Source of the DNA: Bacillota bacterium
GTDB taxonomy: Bacteria > Bacillota > Clostridia > Oscillospirales > Oscillospiraceae
Direction of reading: 5' to 3'
DNA: 64,000 bases
Assembly (NCBI GenBank): GCA_030535235.1
Contig: JAUNCL010000008.1
Span: 23,701 to 87,700 of the forward strand
Each line of letters starts with the position of its first letter. Position 1 is the first letter of the stretch. The translations under genes and the position numbers were made by a program. Below are positions 17,737 through 26,666 of the stretch, piece after piece. The notes under the pieces are model-generated. The model saw only the letters and a program-made list of their open reading frames with translations. It made no database searches and was not told the origin of the DNA.

Positions 17737-19317
17737 ATGTGTTCTATTATGGGATATTGCTCTGACAGCGTGGAACCGGAGCGGTTCCAGGAGGGCTTTG
17801 CCCGCACCAAATCCAGAGGGCCGGATGACAGCCGGGTCCTCTCTACAGGAAAGGGACTGCTGGGCTTCCACCGCCTGTCCATCATGGGCCTGCACCCCGA
17901 GGGGATGCAGCCCTTCACCCTGGACGGCAGTTATCTGGTCTGCAACGGGGAGATCTATGGATTTCAGCCCATCAAGCAGGAGCTTCAGGAAAAGGGCTAC
18001 GTCTTCCAGAGTGACTCGGACTGCGAGGTCCTCCTCCCCCTCTATCGGGAATACGGGGTGGACATGTTCGCCATGCTGGACGCGGAGTTCGCCTGCATCC
18101 TCTATGACGGGGAGCAGGAGACCTTTGTAGCCGCCCGGGACCCCATCGGGATCCGCCCCCTGTACTACGGCTACGACGAGAACTGCTCCATCGTCTTTGC
18201 CAGCGAGGCCAAAAACCTGGTGGGGTTGGTGGAGCACATCATGCCCTTCCCCCCGGGGCACTACTACAAAAACGGTCGGTTCATCTGTTACCATGACATC
18301 ACCGCCGTGAAGCAGGTGTCCCGGGATGACCTGGAGACCGCCTGCACCAAGATCCGGGAAAAGCTCACCGCCGGCATCCGGAAGCGCCTGGTGGCCGACG
18401 CCAAGGTGGGCTTCCTCCTCAGCGGCGGTCTGGACTCCTCCCTGGTCTGCTCTGTGGCCCAGCGGTACTCCGACGCCCCTATCCGTACCTTTGCCATTGG
18501 CATGAGCGAGGATGCCATCGACCTGAAGTACGCCAAGGAGGTGGCCGAGTACATCGGCAGCGACCACACCGAGGTCATCATCTCCAAGGAGGACGTCCTG
18601 GACGCCCTGGACACCGTGGTCCATCTGCTGGGGACCTTCGACATCACCACCATCCGTGCCAGCATCGGTATGTATCTGGTCTGCAAGGCTATCCATCAGA
18701 ACACCGACATCCGGGTCCTGCTCACCGGCGAGATTTCCGATGAGCTCTTCGGCTACAAATATACCGACTTTGCCCCCTCGGCAGAGGAATTCCAAAAGGA
18801 GGCCGTTAAGCGCTTGCGGGAGCTCCACATATACGACGTCCTCCGGGCAGACCGCTGCATCTCCGTCAACTCCCTGGAGGCCAGAGTGCCCTTTGGGGAC
18901 CTGGATTTCGTGGAGTACGTCATGTCCATCGACCCCGAGCTGAAAATGAACAAATACAACAAGGGCAAGTACCTCCTCCGCCACGCCTTCGAGGGGGACT
19001 ACCTGCCGGAGCGCATCCTGTACCGGGAAAAGGCCGCCTTCTCTGACGCGGTGGGCCACTCCATGGTGGACTACCTGAAGGAGTACGCCGAGAGCCGCTA
19101 CACCGACGAGGAGTTCCAGCAGAACCGGCTGGCCTACACCCACGCCCAGCCCTTCACCAAGGAGTCCCTTCTCTACCGGGAGATCTTTGAGCAGTATTAT
19201 CCCGGTCAGGGGGAGATGATCGTGGATTTCTGGATGCCCAACAAAGCCTGGGAAGGCTGCAATGTAGACGACCCCAGCGCCCGCGTTCTCTCCAACTACG
19301 GCCAGAGCGGCCTTTAA
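17737..19317 (+). CDS. asnB: Asparagine synthase (glutamine-hydrolysing)
   Basis: 526 residues. N-terminal Ntn glutaminase with catalytic Cys2 (MCSIMGY), GFHRLSIMG and CNGEIYGF; C-terminal synthetase with the ATP PP-loop SGGLDSS (229-235) and the EARVPFGD substrate stretch. It converts aspartate, glutamine and ATP to asparagine and glutamate. GGAGGGG precedes the ATG. Its place after glnN means the glutamine made upstream is a direct substrate. It ends at a strong terminator. Confidence 0.95.
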   Translation: MCSIMGYCSDSVEPERFQEGFARTKSRGPDDSRVLSTGKGLLGFHRLSIMGLHPEGMQPFTLDGSYLVCNGEIYGFQPIKQELQEKGYVFQSDSDCEVLLPLYREYGVDMFAMLDAEFACILYDGEQETFVAARDPIGIRPLYYGYDENCSIVFASEAKNLVGLVEHIMPFPPGHYYKNGRFICYHDITAVKQVSRDDLETACTKIREKLTAGIRKRLVADAKVGFLLSGGLDSSLVCSVAQRYSDAPIRTFAIGMSEDAIDLKYAKEVAEYIGSDHTEVIISKEDVLDALDTVVHLLGTFDITTIRASIGMYLVCKAIHQNTDIRVLLTGEISDELFGYKYTDFAPSAEEFQKEAVKRLRELHIYDVLRADRCISVNSLEARVPFGDLDFVEYVMSIDPELKMNKYNKGKYLLRHAFEGDYLPERILYREKAAFSDAVGHSMVDYLKEYAESRYTDEEFQQNRLAYTHAQPFTKESLLYREIFEQYYPGQGEMIVDFWMPNKAWEGCNVDDPSARVLSNYGQSGL

Positions 19318-19385
19318 ACTTTGCTACCCAGAGAAAAACCGTCTTTTTCAAGACATTTTTCTCCTTACCTTTTTCTTCCTCTCCC

Positions 19386-19421
19386 AAAACCGCCGTATCC
19401 ATTGAGATACGGCGGTTTTTT
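19386..19421 (+). terminator. Terminator after asnB
   Basis: AAAACCGCCGTATC (19386-19399) pairs with GATACGGCGGTTTT (19406-19419) over a six-base loop, followed by T. Confidence 0.9.
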
Positions 19422-19432
19422 CCTTTTTATAG

Positions 19433-19461
19433 TTGACATCTCTCCCATTCCGCCGTATAGT
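19433..19461 (+). promoter_or_regulatory. Promoter of the HD/nucleotidyltransferase operon
   Basis: Perfect TTGACA (19433-19438), 17-bp spacer, TATAGT (19456-19461). The -10 is identical to that of glnN. Confidence 0.85.
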
Positions 19462-19472
19462 AAATATTGTAT

Positions 19473-19525
19473 TGAGACAAAGATGTCCCGGAAACTGTTT
19501 CTGCGGCGTCCTTGTCTCAGTTTTT
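19473..19525 (+). promoter_or_regulatory. Leader: hexaloop hairpin overlapping a terminator
   Basis: GAC (19476-19478) and GTC (19485-19487) close the hexaloop AAAGAT, again A1 and G4; the stem extends weakly outward with one mismatch. TGAGACAA (19473-19480) can instead pair with TTGTCTCA (19512-19519), followed by G and five T. Between them CGGAAA-CTG-TTTCTG forms a second small hairpin. Layout and distance from the promoter match the glnN leader, though the stem is weaker. Confidence 0.6.
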
Positions 19526-19563
19526 ATTTTCATTAGAATTTATTTCTCCGGAGGTGGCAACCC

Positions 19564-22500
19564 ATGACAGATCCCATGGCAGCAAAGGACGCATTCAACC
19601 AGGCCCTGCTCCAGCTCTCCCAGGCTGCCCCGGCCGTCGGCGGCCTGCTCATCCAGGAGGCAGAGGCCCTGATGGCCCTATCCGCCCACGACAGCCGGGT
19701 TTGCCGACAGACCCTGGCCCTCTGCCAGCCAGCCATGGCGGCCCTGGGGGCCCAGGTGGACGACCGGTGGCTGGCGGCCCTGTATGACCAACTCACAGCC
19801 AACCTCTTCCCCGATGAGACCACCGGCCATGTGCGGCGCCCCCTGGACCCCGCCGAGACTCTGTATCTGGCCGTTCTGGAGCTGGTCCTCTCCCAGCCCG
19901 TTTCGGTCTCTGACTCTCTGCTGGACCTGCTTCCCCTCCCCGAGGATTCCATTCCCGGCAGCCGTGTGGAGCTCCAGTACCGGCGTTTCCGAAAACTGTT
20001 TGGAGAAAACCATGTGGTGACCCTCATGCGGCTGGGCCGGGAGATCATGCCCTTCGATCCGGCCTCCCACACCATCGGCGTCCACAACGTGGCCCTCCAC
20101 ACCGCCAAGATGGCCAAACTGGCGGGTATTCCCGTGGACCTGCCCCTGGTGAGCGCCGCCGCCCTGGGCCATGACGTGGGAAAATTCGGCTGCCGGGGGG
20201 AGGACGCCCAGCGGATCCCCTACCTCCACTACTACTACACCTGGCAGTGGTTCAGCGAGCACGACATGGAGGACATCGGCTACATCTCCGCCAACCACTC
20301 CACCTGGGACCTGGAATTTGAGAACCTGCCCATGGAATCCCTCCTTCTCATCTATGCGGACTTCCGGGTTCGGGGATCCAGGGAGAACGGAAAGGAGACC
20401 ATGGCCATCTACAGCCTGGCCGAGGCCTATGACATGATCTTCTCCAAGCTCTATAACATGACCGAAGAAAAGCAGCTCCGGTACCGGACGGTCTACGCCA
20501 AGCTGCGGGATTTCGAGACCTATCTGACCTCCCACGGGGTCCCGGTGGACCTGGATCGGGAACAACTGGAGGAGGTGCAGTCCACCGACCCCGCCCTCCT
20601 CTCTCCCGACCAGGCCCTCCAGGGTCTGCGGAACATGACCCTGGAAAACTCCATCCGGCTCATGAACATGGTCAGCACCGATGAGTCCTTTGAACAGCTT
20701 CTGGAACAGGCCAAGGGAGAAAAGAACCTCCAGCGCATCCGCACCTACCTTCACCTTCTGGAGGAGTACAGCACCTACATGACCAAGGCCAACAAGCAGA
20801 AGGCCCTGACCCTCCTCTACGAACTGCTCATGCACCCCGACGGGGACGTCCGCCGGAAGGCAGGCAGCCTCATGGGGCAGATCCTGGCCAACAGCGGCCC
20901 CAAGTATCGGAAGGAGCGGCCAGGAGGTGCCCGGAAGGAGGCCATCACCCCCACCATGATGGCCCTGTTGGACGAGTCCGTGAGCCTGTGGGAAAAATAC
21001 ATCCACCTGTGCCTCCGGCCCCAGCAGAGAGTCTCCCCCAGCCATGCCCTTCGAATTTCAAACTCCCTGAAAACCATCTGTCACAGTCTTTTCGCCCATT
21101 GTGACGGAAAGGAGGCCCAACCCCTGCTGGAGCCCCTTCTCCACCTGATCTGGGAGACCGATGACCCCCGGGAGCAGTTCATCCTGATCGACGCCCTGGG
21201 CAAGATCCCCTGGGCCTGTCTCCCCAAAGACGCCGAGGCCCCCACCATCCAGGCCCTGGGACGGATGCTCCACAGCCAGGAGGTGAGGCTCCAGATCGCC
21301 GCGCTGCTCCGCCTGGAGGAGCTCTGCCGTCAGCGGCCTGGGCTGATCCCCCAGATCCGCCCCCAGGCAGAGAGTTTTGTACCCTGGGATGGAGAGCACC
21401 GGTTGGTGCTGACCACCCTGCGCTGCCGGGTTCTGGGGCTGCCCGCACCCTCCCTCAGCTCAGAGGAGGCCTCTGAGATCTACCTGAGCAACCTGAAGGC
21501 TGCCGTCCACTGGATGGTGAAGCTGGTCCAGATCGACCTGCTCTGCGCCCGGGTGGATACCTGTCCCGACAGCATCTTTCACACCGCCATGCACCTGTCC
21601 AACCTTCTCTCGGTCAGCGAACACCTGCCCGTCCGGGAGTACGCCGGTCAGTGCCTGATCCGTCTGGCTCCCCGGCTGGCGGCGGAGCAGATCAACGAGA
21701 TCGCCATCGACCTGCTTCGGGAACTGGAGAGCGGGCAGGAGCAGATCTCCCAGTTCATCCCCCCCTACGCCGGCCCCATTCTCTGCCTGCTGCCGGAAAA
21801 GGAGCTGCGGGAGGCCATCGTGATCCTGGAAAATCTCGTGCGGCGCGCTTCCGGCCGGGCGGCCCGGGCAGCCCTGTATACCCTGGGAGAGATACTAAAT
21901 GTATGGACCGGAGACGAAGATATGGTCCACCGGGTCCTGGGGATCCTCATGTCGGGGGTCAGCCACTATGAGGAGGACATTCACCAGACCGCTCTGGCCG
22001 TCCTCTGCCGGGAGGTCTTCGGCAGCCGCCGCCTCTCCCCGGAACGGAAGAATCGCTGCTTCACCTTCCTGCATAAAAAGCTGCTGACCATCCTGTCGGA
22101 GCCCCGGGAGGGCCGGCTGACCTTCTTCAACCGGGCCGCCATGCTCAACCACCTCTACCGGTTCCTGGTCCAGTATGAGGTCACCCGGGGGCCCTTCGTC
22201 TTCCCAGCCAGAAAGCCCGCCGCCTTTTTCCCCGGCACCTTCGACCCCTTCTCCGTGGGCCACAAGCGCATCGTGGAGGAGATTCGGTCCCTGGGATACG
22301 AGGTCTACTTGGCGGTGGACGAGTTCTCCTGGAGCAAGCAGACCCTGGCCAAGCTCCTGCGGCGGCAGATCGTCAGCATGTCCGTGGCCGACCAATGGGA
22401 CACCTATCTCTTCCCCGACGATATCCCCATCAATATCGCCATGCCCCGGGATCTGGCCCGCCTGCGGTCCTTCTTTCCGGACCAGGACCTCTGTCTGGTG

Positions 22501-24264
22501 GCGGGCAGCGATGTGATCCGCCACGCCTCGGCCTACCGCAGCACCCTTCCCTGCTCCGCTCCCGACTTCGACCACATCATCTTCTGCCGGGACCGGGAGG
22601 AGGGTCCCCCCATGGAGGAGATCATCCGGGGCAAGGTCCGGCTGATCTCCCTGCCCGCCTTCTTTGACACGGTGAGCTCCACCCGGATCCGGGAGTATGT
22701 GGACCAGAACCTGGACATCTCCATGCTGGTAGACCCTGCCGTCCAGTCACTGATCTACCAGTACAGCCTGTACCTCCGCTCCCCGGAGCGAAAGGACATC
22801 CTCCGGCGGCAGGACCTCTTCTTCCGCACGTACCGAAGCCGGACGGGAGAACTCCCGGAAACCATGAACCGTCTGCTGACCCGGGGACGGGATGCTCTGG
22901 GGTCCGCCCTCTTCCTGCGGCCCTCCACCCTGTGGGGATGGACCGTGGGGCACACCCTCCACTCCGCCGACCTCTACGAGGTCATCGGCACCCTGGAGGG
23001 GGCCAGCTTCGTCCGGCAGAACACCTCCGGCCGCATCCTCTTTGTGGACCAGGTCTGCCTGGAGTGCCCCAAGGACCAGGAGCCAGCCGCCTGCCGGATG
23101 CTCCTGAACGAGCTGCTGGCCCGCAGTCTGGAGCGGGACCACACCTACGCCCTCTGCCGGTGCCAGGAGACCGAAGGCCCTCTGGCCTACGCCTTGGAGC
23201 AGCTGGGCTTTCTTCCCATTCCGGGGCAGGAGGATATCTTCTGCGTGGATATGCGCTCCCCCATGATGCTCCTCCAGGACGGCTTTCTCCACATCAAAAA
23301 GCCCTACCGGGACAGCGACCGGGTGAAGGCCGTCGTGGCCCGGATCCGCCCCCGCCTCCGCTCCACCCTGGCGGGCATGTTCCCCGGCAAGCTGGTGCTG
23401 TGCTTCGACTCCGAGATGCTCAACCAGGCCCTGATGGAGCGGGTAGAAACCCTCAACGGCGTCAAGGACGTTCCCCCCGGCCAGCGCCGGCTGGGGCCCT
23501 GCATGTGCGTCCCCTACGGCAAGATTCTGGCCGACGAGATCGTTCCCAACACTGTCACCAAGACCCTCCATGTAGAGAAGAGCTTTGACCCGGACATCCA
23601 CAGCTTCCAGGTCACTGAGTACCCCGGCTACTCCCCCCTGAAGAACCAGGTCCGCACACTCCTCTCCTTCCAGCGGCCGGTGATCCTGGTAGATGACCTG
23701 CTCCACAAGGGCCACCGCATGGAGAAGCTGGACCGCATCCTGAAGGAGGAGGGACTGGACATCCAAAAAATCATCGTGGCGGTCATGTCCGGCTACGGAC
23801 GGGATCTGATGCGCCTTCAGGGGCGGCAGGTGGACTGCGAGTATTTCATTCCCAACCTCCACTACTGGATGACCGAGAGCCTGCTCTACCCCTTTTTAGG
23901 GGGCGACAGCGTGGCCGGACGGCGGGTCACCGAGGGAATGCTCCCCTCCATCAACCTCATTCTTCCCTACATCTATCCCAACTTCCTGGCGGACGCCTCC
24001 GACGGCGCCATCCGCCAGCTCTCCCAGGTGGCCCTGGAAAACGCCTGCGCCCTGATGAAGGCCCTGGAGCAGGAGCACCAGCAGATCTGCAGCACCGCCT
24101 TATCCCTGCGGCGGCTGGGGGAGGTCCTCCAGCGGCCCCGTCTCCCTGACCGTGGAGGCTGCCTGGGCTATGACGTTTCCCTGCCCCCGTCGGCCTGCCT
24201 GGAGGATGATCTCATCCAGCTCCGGCGGCTCCATCGAAAGGAGGGTCACTATTATGAAGTATAG
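19564..24264 (+). CDS. 1566-residue HD / HEAT-like / nucleotidyltransferase / PRTase-like multidomain protein
   Basis: The function of the whole is unknown to me. Visible parts: (1) an HD-type phosphohydrolase domain, about 150-290, with H174/H179, H203-D204 in LGHDVGK, H245 and D266; (2) a long helical, HEAT-like region, about 330-870; (3) a cytidylyltransferase/NadD-CoaD-like domain, about 885-1060, with GTFDPFSVGH (891-900) and SSTRIRE (1038-1044); (4) a possible GNAT-like segment, about 1100-1230, ending EQLGFLPIPG; (5) a PRTase-like segment with VILVDDLLHKGHR (1373-1385), near the PRPP-binding VDD-TG motif; (6) a helical C terminus. It has no signal or membrane segment. The start follows GGAGGTGG. 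It is the first gene of a three-gene operon and overlaps the next by 11 bases. Confidence 0.85.
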   Translation: MTDPMAAKDAFNQALLQLSQAAPAVGGLLIQEAEALMALSAHDSRVCRQTLALCQPAMAALGAQVDDRWLAALYDQLTANLFPDETTGHVRRPLDPAETLYLAVLELVLSQPVSVSDSLLDLLPLPEDSIPGSRVELQYRRFRKLFGENHVVTLMRLGREIMPFDPASHTIGVHNVALHTAKMAKLAGIPVDLPLVSAAALGHDVGKFGCRGEDAQRIPYLHYYYTWQWFSEHDMEDIGYISANHSTWDLEFENLPMESLLLIYADFRVRGSRENGKETMAIYSLAEAYDMIFSKLYNMTEEKQLRYRTVYAKLRDFETYLTSHGVPVDLDREQLEEVQSTDPALLSPDQALQGLRNMTLENSIRLMNMVSTDESFEQLLEQAKGEKNLQRIRTYLHLLEEYSTYMTKANKQKALTLLYELLMHPDGDVRRKAGSLMGQILANSGPKYRKERPGGARKEAITPTMMALLDESVSLWEKYIHLCLRPQQRVSPSHALRISNSLKTICHSLFAHCDGKEAQPLLEPLLHLIWETDDPREQFILIDALGKIPWACLPKDAEAPTIQALGRMLHSQEVRLQIAALLRLEELCRQRPGLIPQIRPQAESFVPWDGEHRLVLTTLRCRVLGLPAPSLSSEEASEIYLSNLKAAVHWMVKLVQIDLLCARVDTCPDSIFHTAMHLSNLLSVSEHLPVREYAGQCLIRLAPRLAAEQINEIAIDLLRELESGQEQISQFIPPYAGPILCLLPEKELREAIVILENLVRRASGRAARAALYTLGEILNVWTGDEDMVHRVLGILMSGVSHYEEDIHQTALAVLCREVFGSRRLSPERKNRCFTFLHKKLLTILSEPREGRLTFFNRAAMLNHLYRFLVQYEVTRGPFVFPARKPAAFFPGTFDPFSVGHKRIVEEIRSLGYEVYLAVDEFSWSKQTLAKLLRRQIVSMSVADQWDTYLFPDDIPINIAMPRDLARLRSFFPDQDLCLVAGSDVIRHASAYRSTLPCSAPDFDHIIFCRDREEGPPMEEIIRGKVRLISLPAFFDTVSSTRIREYVDQNLDISMLVDPAVQSLIYQYSLYLRSPERKDILRRQDLFFRTYRSRTGELPETMNRLLTRGRDALGSALFLRPSTLWGWTVGHTLHSADLYEVIGTLEGASFVRQNTSGRILFVDQVCLECPKDQEPAACRMLLNELLARSLERDHTYALCRCQETEGPLAYALEQLGFLPIPGQEDIFCVDMRSPMMLLQDGFLHIKKPYRDSDRVKAVVARIRPRLRSTLAGMFPGKLVLCFDSEMLNQALMERVETLNGVKDVPPGQRRLGPCMCVPYGKILADEIVPNTVTKTLHVEKSFDPDIHSFQVTEYPGYSPLKNQVRTLLSFQRPVILVDDLLHKGHRMEKLDRILKEEGLDIQKIIVAVMSGYGRDLMRLQGRQVDCEYFIPNLHYWMTESLLYPFLGGDSVAGRRVTEGMLPSINLILPYIYPNFLADASDGAIRQLSQVALENACALMKALEQEHQQICSTALSLRRLGEVLQRPRLPDRGGCLGYDVSLPPSACLEDDLIQLRRLHRKEGHYYEV

Positions 24265-25495
24265 CGCCTGGCACGGCTTCTGCCTCTGCGGACAGGAGAG
24301 GCAATTCCCCCCGGAGGCCCGGCCGGTGGATGTCCCCTTCTCCCCTCTGGTCTTTCTGGTCACCCGGGACCCCAGAACCGCCCGGGGCTGGTTCACCATC
24401 TCCCACCCGGCGGAACTCTACGAGCCCGAAGGGCTGGCCGCTCTGACCCCCTGCGATGGTGAAATCCCCCGGGACTTCCCCCGGGAGCTGGTGGGTCTGG
24501 TGGAGGCCCACGGCGCATGCGTGCTGAACACCGCCTTCGCCCGGGCCTTCCCCTGGCTCCTCCACCAGAAAACAGTCCGCCGGGAGGGCTTCAAGATCAC
24601 CCTGGTGGGCCTGGGGGATGTGGGCGGCACCGTCCTCACCGGATTAAAGCTTCTGGGCCGGGAGTTGAGGGAGATCGCCATCTTCGATCCCAACGCCGCC
24701 CTGTGTGCCCGGTATGAGATGGAGCTGAACCAGATCCTCCCGGAGACCGCCGGCGGCACAACGCCCCGGGTCACCATCTGTCCGGAAGCCGACCTCTTTC
24801 ACTGCGACCTGCTGGCCTTCACCGCCTCCCGGGGCGTGCCCGGTCTGGACAGCGGCGTGCAGGATGTCCGCATGGCCCAATTTGAGGCCAACCGAGCCAT
24901 GATCGCCCCCTACGCCCGTCGGGCCAGGGAGGAGGGGTTCCTGGGCGTCTTTTGTCAGATCTCCGACCCGGTGGACAACCTGGCCCGGGAGGTCTTTCTC
25001 CAGAGCAACCAGACACAAACCGGCGACTATGACTTCGCTGGCCTGCTCCCCGAGCAGGTCCAGGGCTTCGGCCTGGGGGTCATGGCAGCCCGGGCGGCCT
25101 ATTATGCGGAAAAGGAAGGGGTGGACTTTTCCCAGGGCGGAGCCTACGGCCCCCACGGCCAGGGACTGGTCATCGCCAACCACAAGGGGAACGGGTACGA
25201 CGAGGCCCTCTCCCAGCGGCTCACCCGCCTGACCCGGGAGGCCAACCTCCGGGTCAGGGACCTGGGCTTCAAGCCCTATATCGCCCCGGGGCTCTCCTCC
25301 GCGGCCGTCTCCCTCCTCCAGCTCCTCCGGGGAGAGGAACACTACGGCGCCGTCCCCCTGGGGGGCGTCTACTTCGGCTGCCGCAGCCGGTATACCCCCC
25401 AGGGCCTCGCCATCCAACGGGAACCCATCAACCAGGGTCTCATGGCCCGTTTGGCCCAGACCCACCGCGCATTGTGGGAGTTTGATACACCATGA
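24254..25495 (+). CDS. LDH/MDH-superfamily Rossmann protein with N-terminal extension
   Basis: 413 residues. Start at the ATG at 24254 after AAAGGAGGG; it overlaps the upstream gene by 11 bases. The first ~110 residues match nothing I recognise. Then the dinucleotide motif VGLGDVGG, an Asp at the end of strand 2 (IFDPN, favouring NAD), and an ISDPVDNLA stretch like the NPVD of lactate/malate dehydrogenases. It is longer than a normal LDH (about 315), and the LDH active-site His region is not obvious (GPHGQG may correspond). So it may be a dehydrogenase of an unusual substrate or a binding protein. Its stop overlaps the next start (ATGA). Confidence 0.75.
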   Translation: MKYSAWHGFCLCGQERQFPPEARPVDVPFSPLVFLVTRDPRTARGWFTISHPAELYEPEGLAALTPCDGEIPRDFPRELVGLVEAHGACVLNTAFARAFPWLLHQKTVRREGFKITLVGLGDVGGTVLTGLKLLGRELREIAIFDPNAALCARYEMELNQILPETAGGTTPRVTICPEADLFHCDLLAFTASRGVPGLDSGVQDVRMAQFEANRAMIAPYARRAREEGFLGVFCQISDPVDNLAREVFLQSNQTQTGDYDFAGLLPEQVQGFGLGVMAARAAYYAEKEGVDFSQGGAYGPHGQGLVIANHKGNGYDEALSQRLTRLTREANLRVRDLGFKPYIAPGLSSAAVSLLQLLRGEEHYGAVPLGGVYFGCRSRYTPQGLAIQREPINQGLMARLAQTHRALWEFDTP

Positions 25496-26559
25496 AACAA
25501 CCGACTATTACCCTGGTGCAGGTGGGCAACACCCACCGGCTGGAACAGATTTTGCCCAAAGCCTTAAAGGGGGTCTCCGTCCAGTGGATCCCTCCTCAGC
25601 TCATCGGCGTGGAGGACCTGCGAAACCGTCGGCTCCTCTTTGCCGTGGGCATGGACGCCTTCGGGCCGGACCCCTCCTTCTATCTGCTGGTCCGCCGCCT
25701 GCGCCAGCACCCCAACTGTCTGGCCGGCTGCGCCGCCGGGCTGGTGGTGGACGGCTGCGGAGAGCTCTACACCAAGCAGGCCGCCCAGACCCTGGTCATG
25801 GCCGCCAATCTGGCCGGCTGCGCCTTCCCCGGTAAGCCCCTGGTGGAGGGGACCGGCTCCCTGTACAACCAGCACATCCTGGCCAATCAGCTGGGGATCA
25901 CCTGGGAGGAGACCTATTTCCTCCGGGTCCGGGAGCTGGCCCAGCGGGTGGCTGCCTTCACCCCGCCCCGCTTCGACCACCCCAGGCTCCTGATGATCCA
26001 CGCCTCGGACAACGCCCGGTCCAACACGGTCTGGCTGGGACGGCAGGTTCTGCAGCATCTGCCAAAGCGGTTCTCCTTCCAGGAGGTCTCCCTCCAGAAC
26101 GGGACCATCCAGGACTGCCGGGGCTGCTCCTACAGGGCCTGCCGCCACATGGCCCGGCAGAACACCTGCTTCTACAGCGGACCCCTGTCCCAGGAGATCA
26201 TCCCCGCCATCAACGCCTGCGACGTCATGCTCTTCCTCTGCCCCAACTACAACGACGCCGTCAGCGCCAACATCATGGCTCTGTTCAACCGACTGACCAA
26301 CCTGCTCCACCAGCACGAGCTGTATGAGAAATACCTCTTCGGCATCGTGGTCTCGGGCTACTCCGGCAGCGACCTGGTGGCCCAGCAGCTTCTGGGAGCC
26401 ATGTGCTTTAACAAAACCGCCCAGCTTCCCCCGCAGTTCTGCCTGATGGAGACTGCCCACGAGTCCGGCTCCGCCCAGAAAAAGGCAGGCATCCAGGAGG
26501 ATATCCTCCGGTTCGCCTCCCACATCGAGTCCGCCGTTCTTCGGCGGACCTCCGCGTGA
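25492..26559 (+). CDS. Flavodoxin-fold NAD(P)H:FMN reductase-like protein with Cys cluster
   Basis: 355 residues. The C-terminal ~190 residues look like an NADPH-dependent FMN reductase or iron-sulfur flavoprotein: LLMIHASDNARSNT as the phosphate loop, then DCRGCSYRACRHMARQNTC, which holds four cysteines, and FLCPNYNDAVSANI as the flavin-contact region. The N-terminal ~160 residues contain a second Rossmann-like part (FAVGMDAFGPD, LAGCAAGLVVDGCGELYTK) without a family I can name. Third gene of the operon, coupled by ATGA. Likely an electron-transfer partner of the preceding dehydrogenase-like protein; this is inference. Confidence 0.72.
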   Translation: MKQPTITLVQVGNTHRLEQILPKALKGVSVQWIPPQLIGVEDLRNRRLLFAVGMDAFGPDPSFYLLVRRLRQHPNCLAGCAAGLVVDGCGELYTKQAAQTLVMAANLAGCAFPGKPLVEGTGSLYNQHILANQLGITWEETYFLRVRELAQRVAAFTPPRFDHPRLLMIHASDNARSNTVWLGRQVLQHLPKRFSFQEVSLQNGTIQDCRGCSYRACRHMARQNTCFYSGPLSQEIIPAINACDVMLFLCPNYNDAVSANIMALFNRLTNLLHQHELYEKYLFGIVVSGYSGSDLVAQQLLGAMCFNKTAQLPPQFCLMETAHESGSAQKKAGIQEDILRFASHIESAVLRRTSA

Positions 26560-26629
26560 CTTCGGAGAACTACCGGCTCTGCTGACAAAAAATCGGCAGA
26601 GCCGGCCGGTGCTTTTGCCAACCTGTCCA

Positions 26630-26658
26630 TTGACAAAATCCCCCACCGGGAGTAAAAT
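26630..26658 (+). promoter_or_regulatory. glnA promoter
   Basis: Perfect TTGACA (26630-26635), 17-bp spacer, TAAAAT (26653-26658). Confidence 0.85.
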
Positions 26659-26666
26659 CTGCCTGT

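Noticed and set aside
19400-19405. Six-base loop CATTGA of the asnB terminator as an ANTAR hexaloop
   Set aside because: Position 1 is C, the stem is a long perfect terminator followed directly by U, and it lies after asnB, not in a leader.
24152-24253. Longer start for the LDH-like gene
   Set aside because: It would overlap the giant gene by over 100 bases, while ATG 24254 has a strong Shine-Dalgarno.
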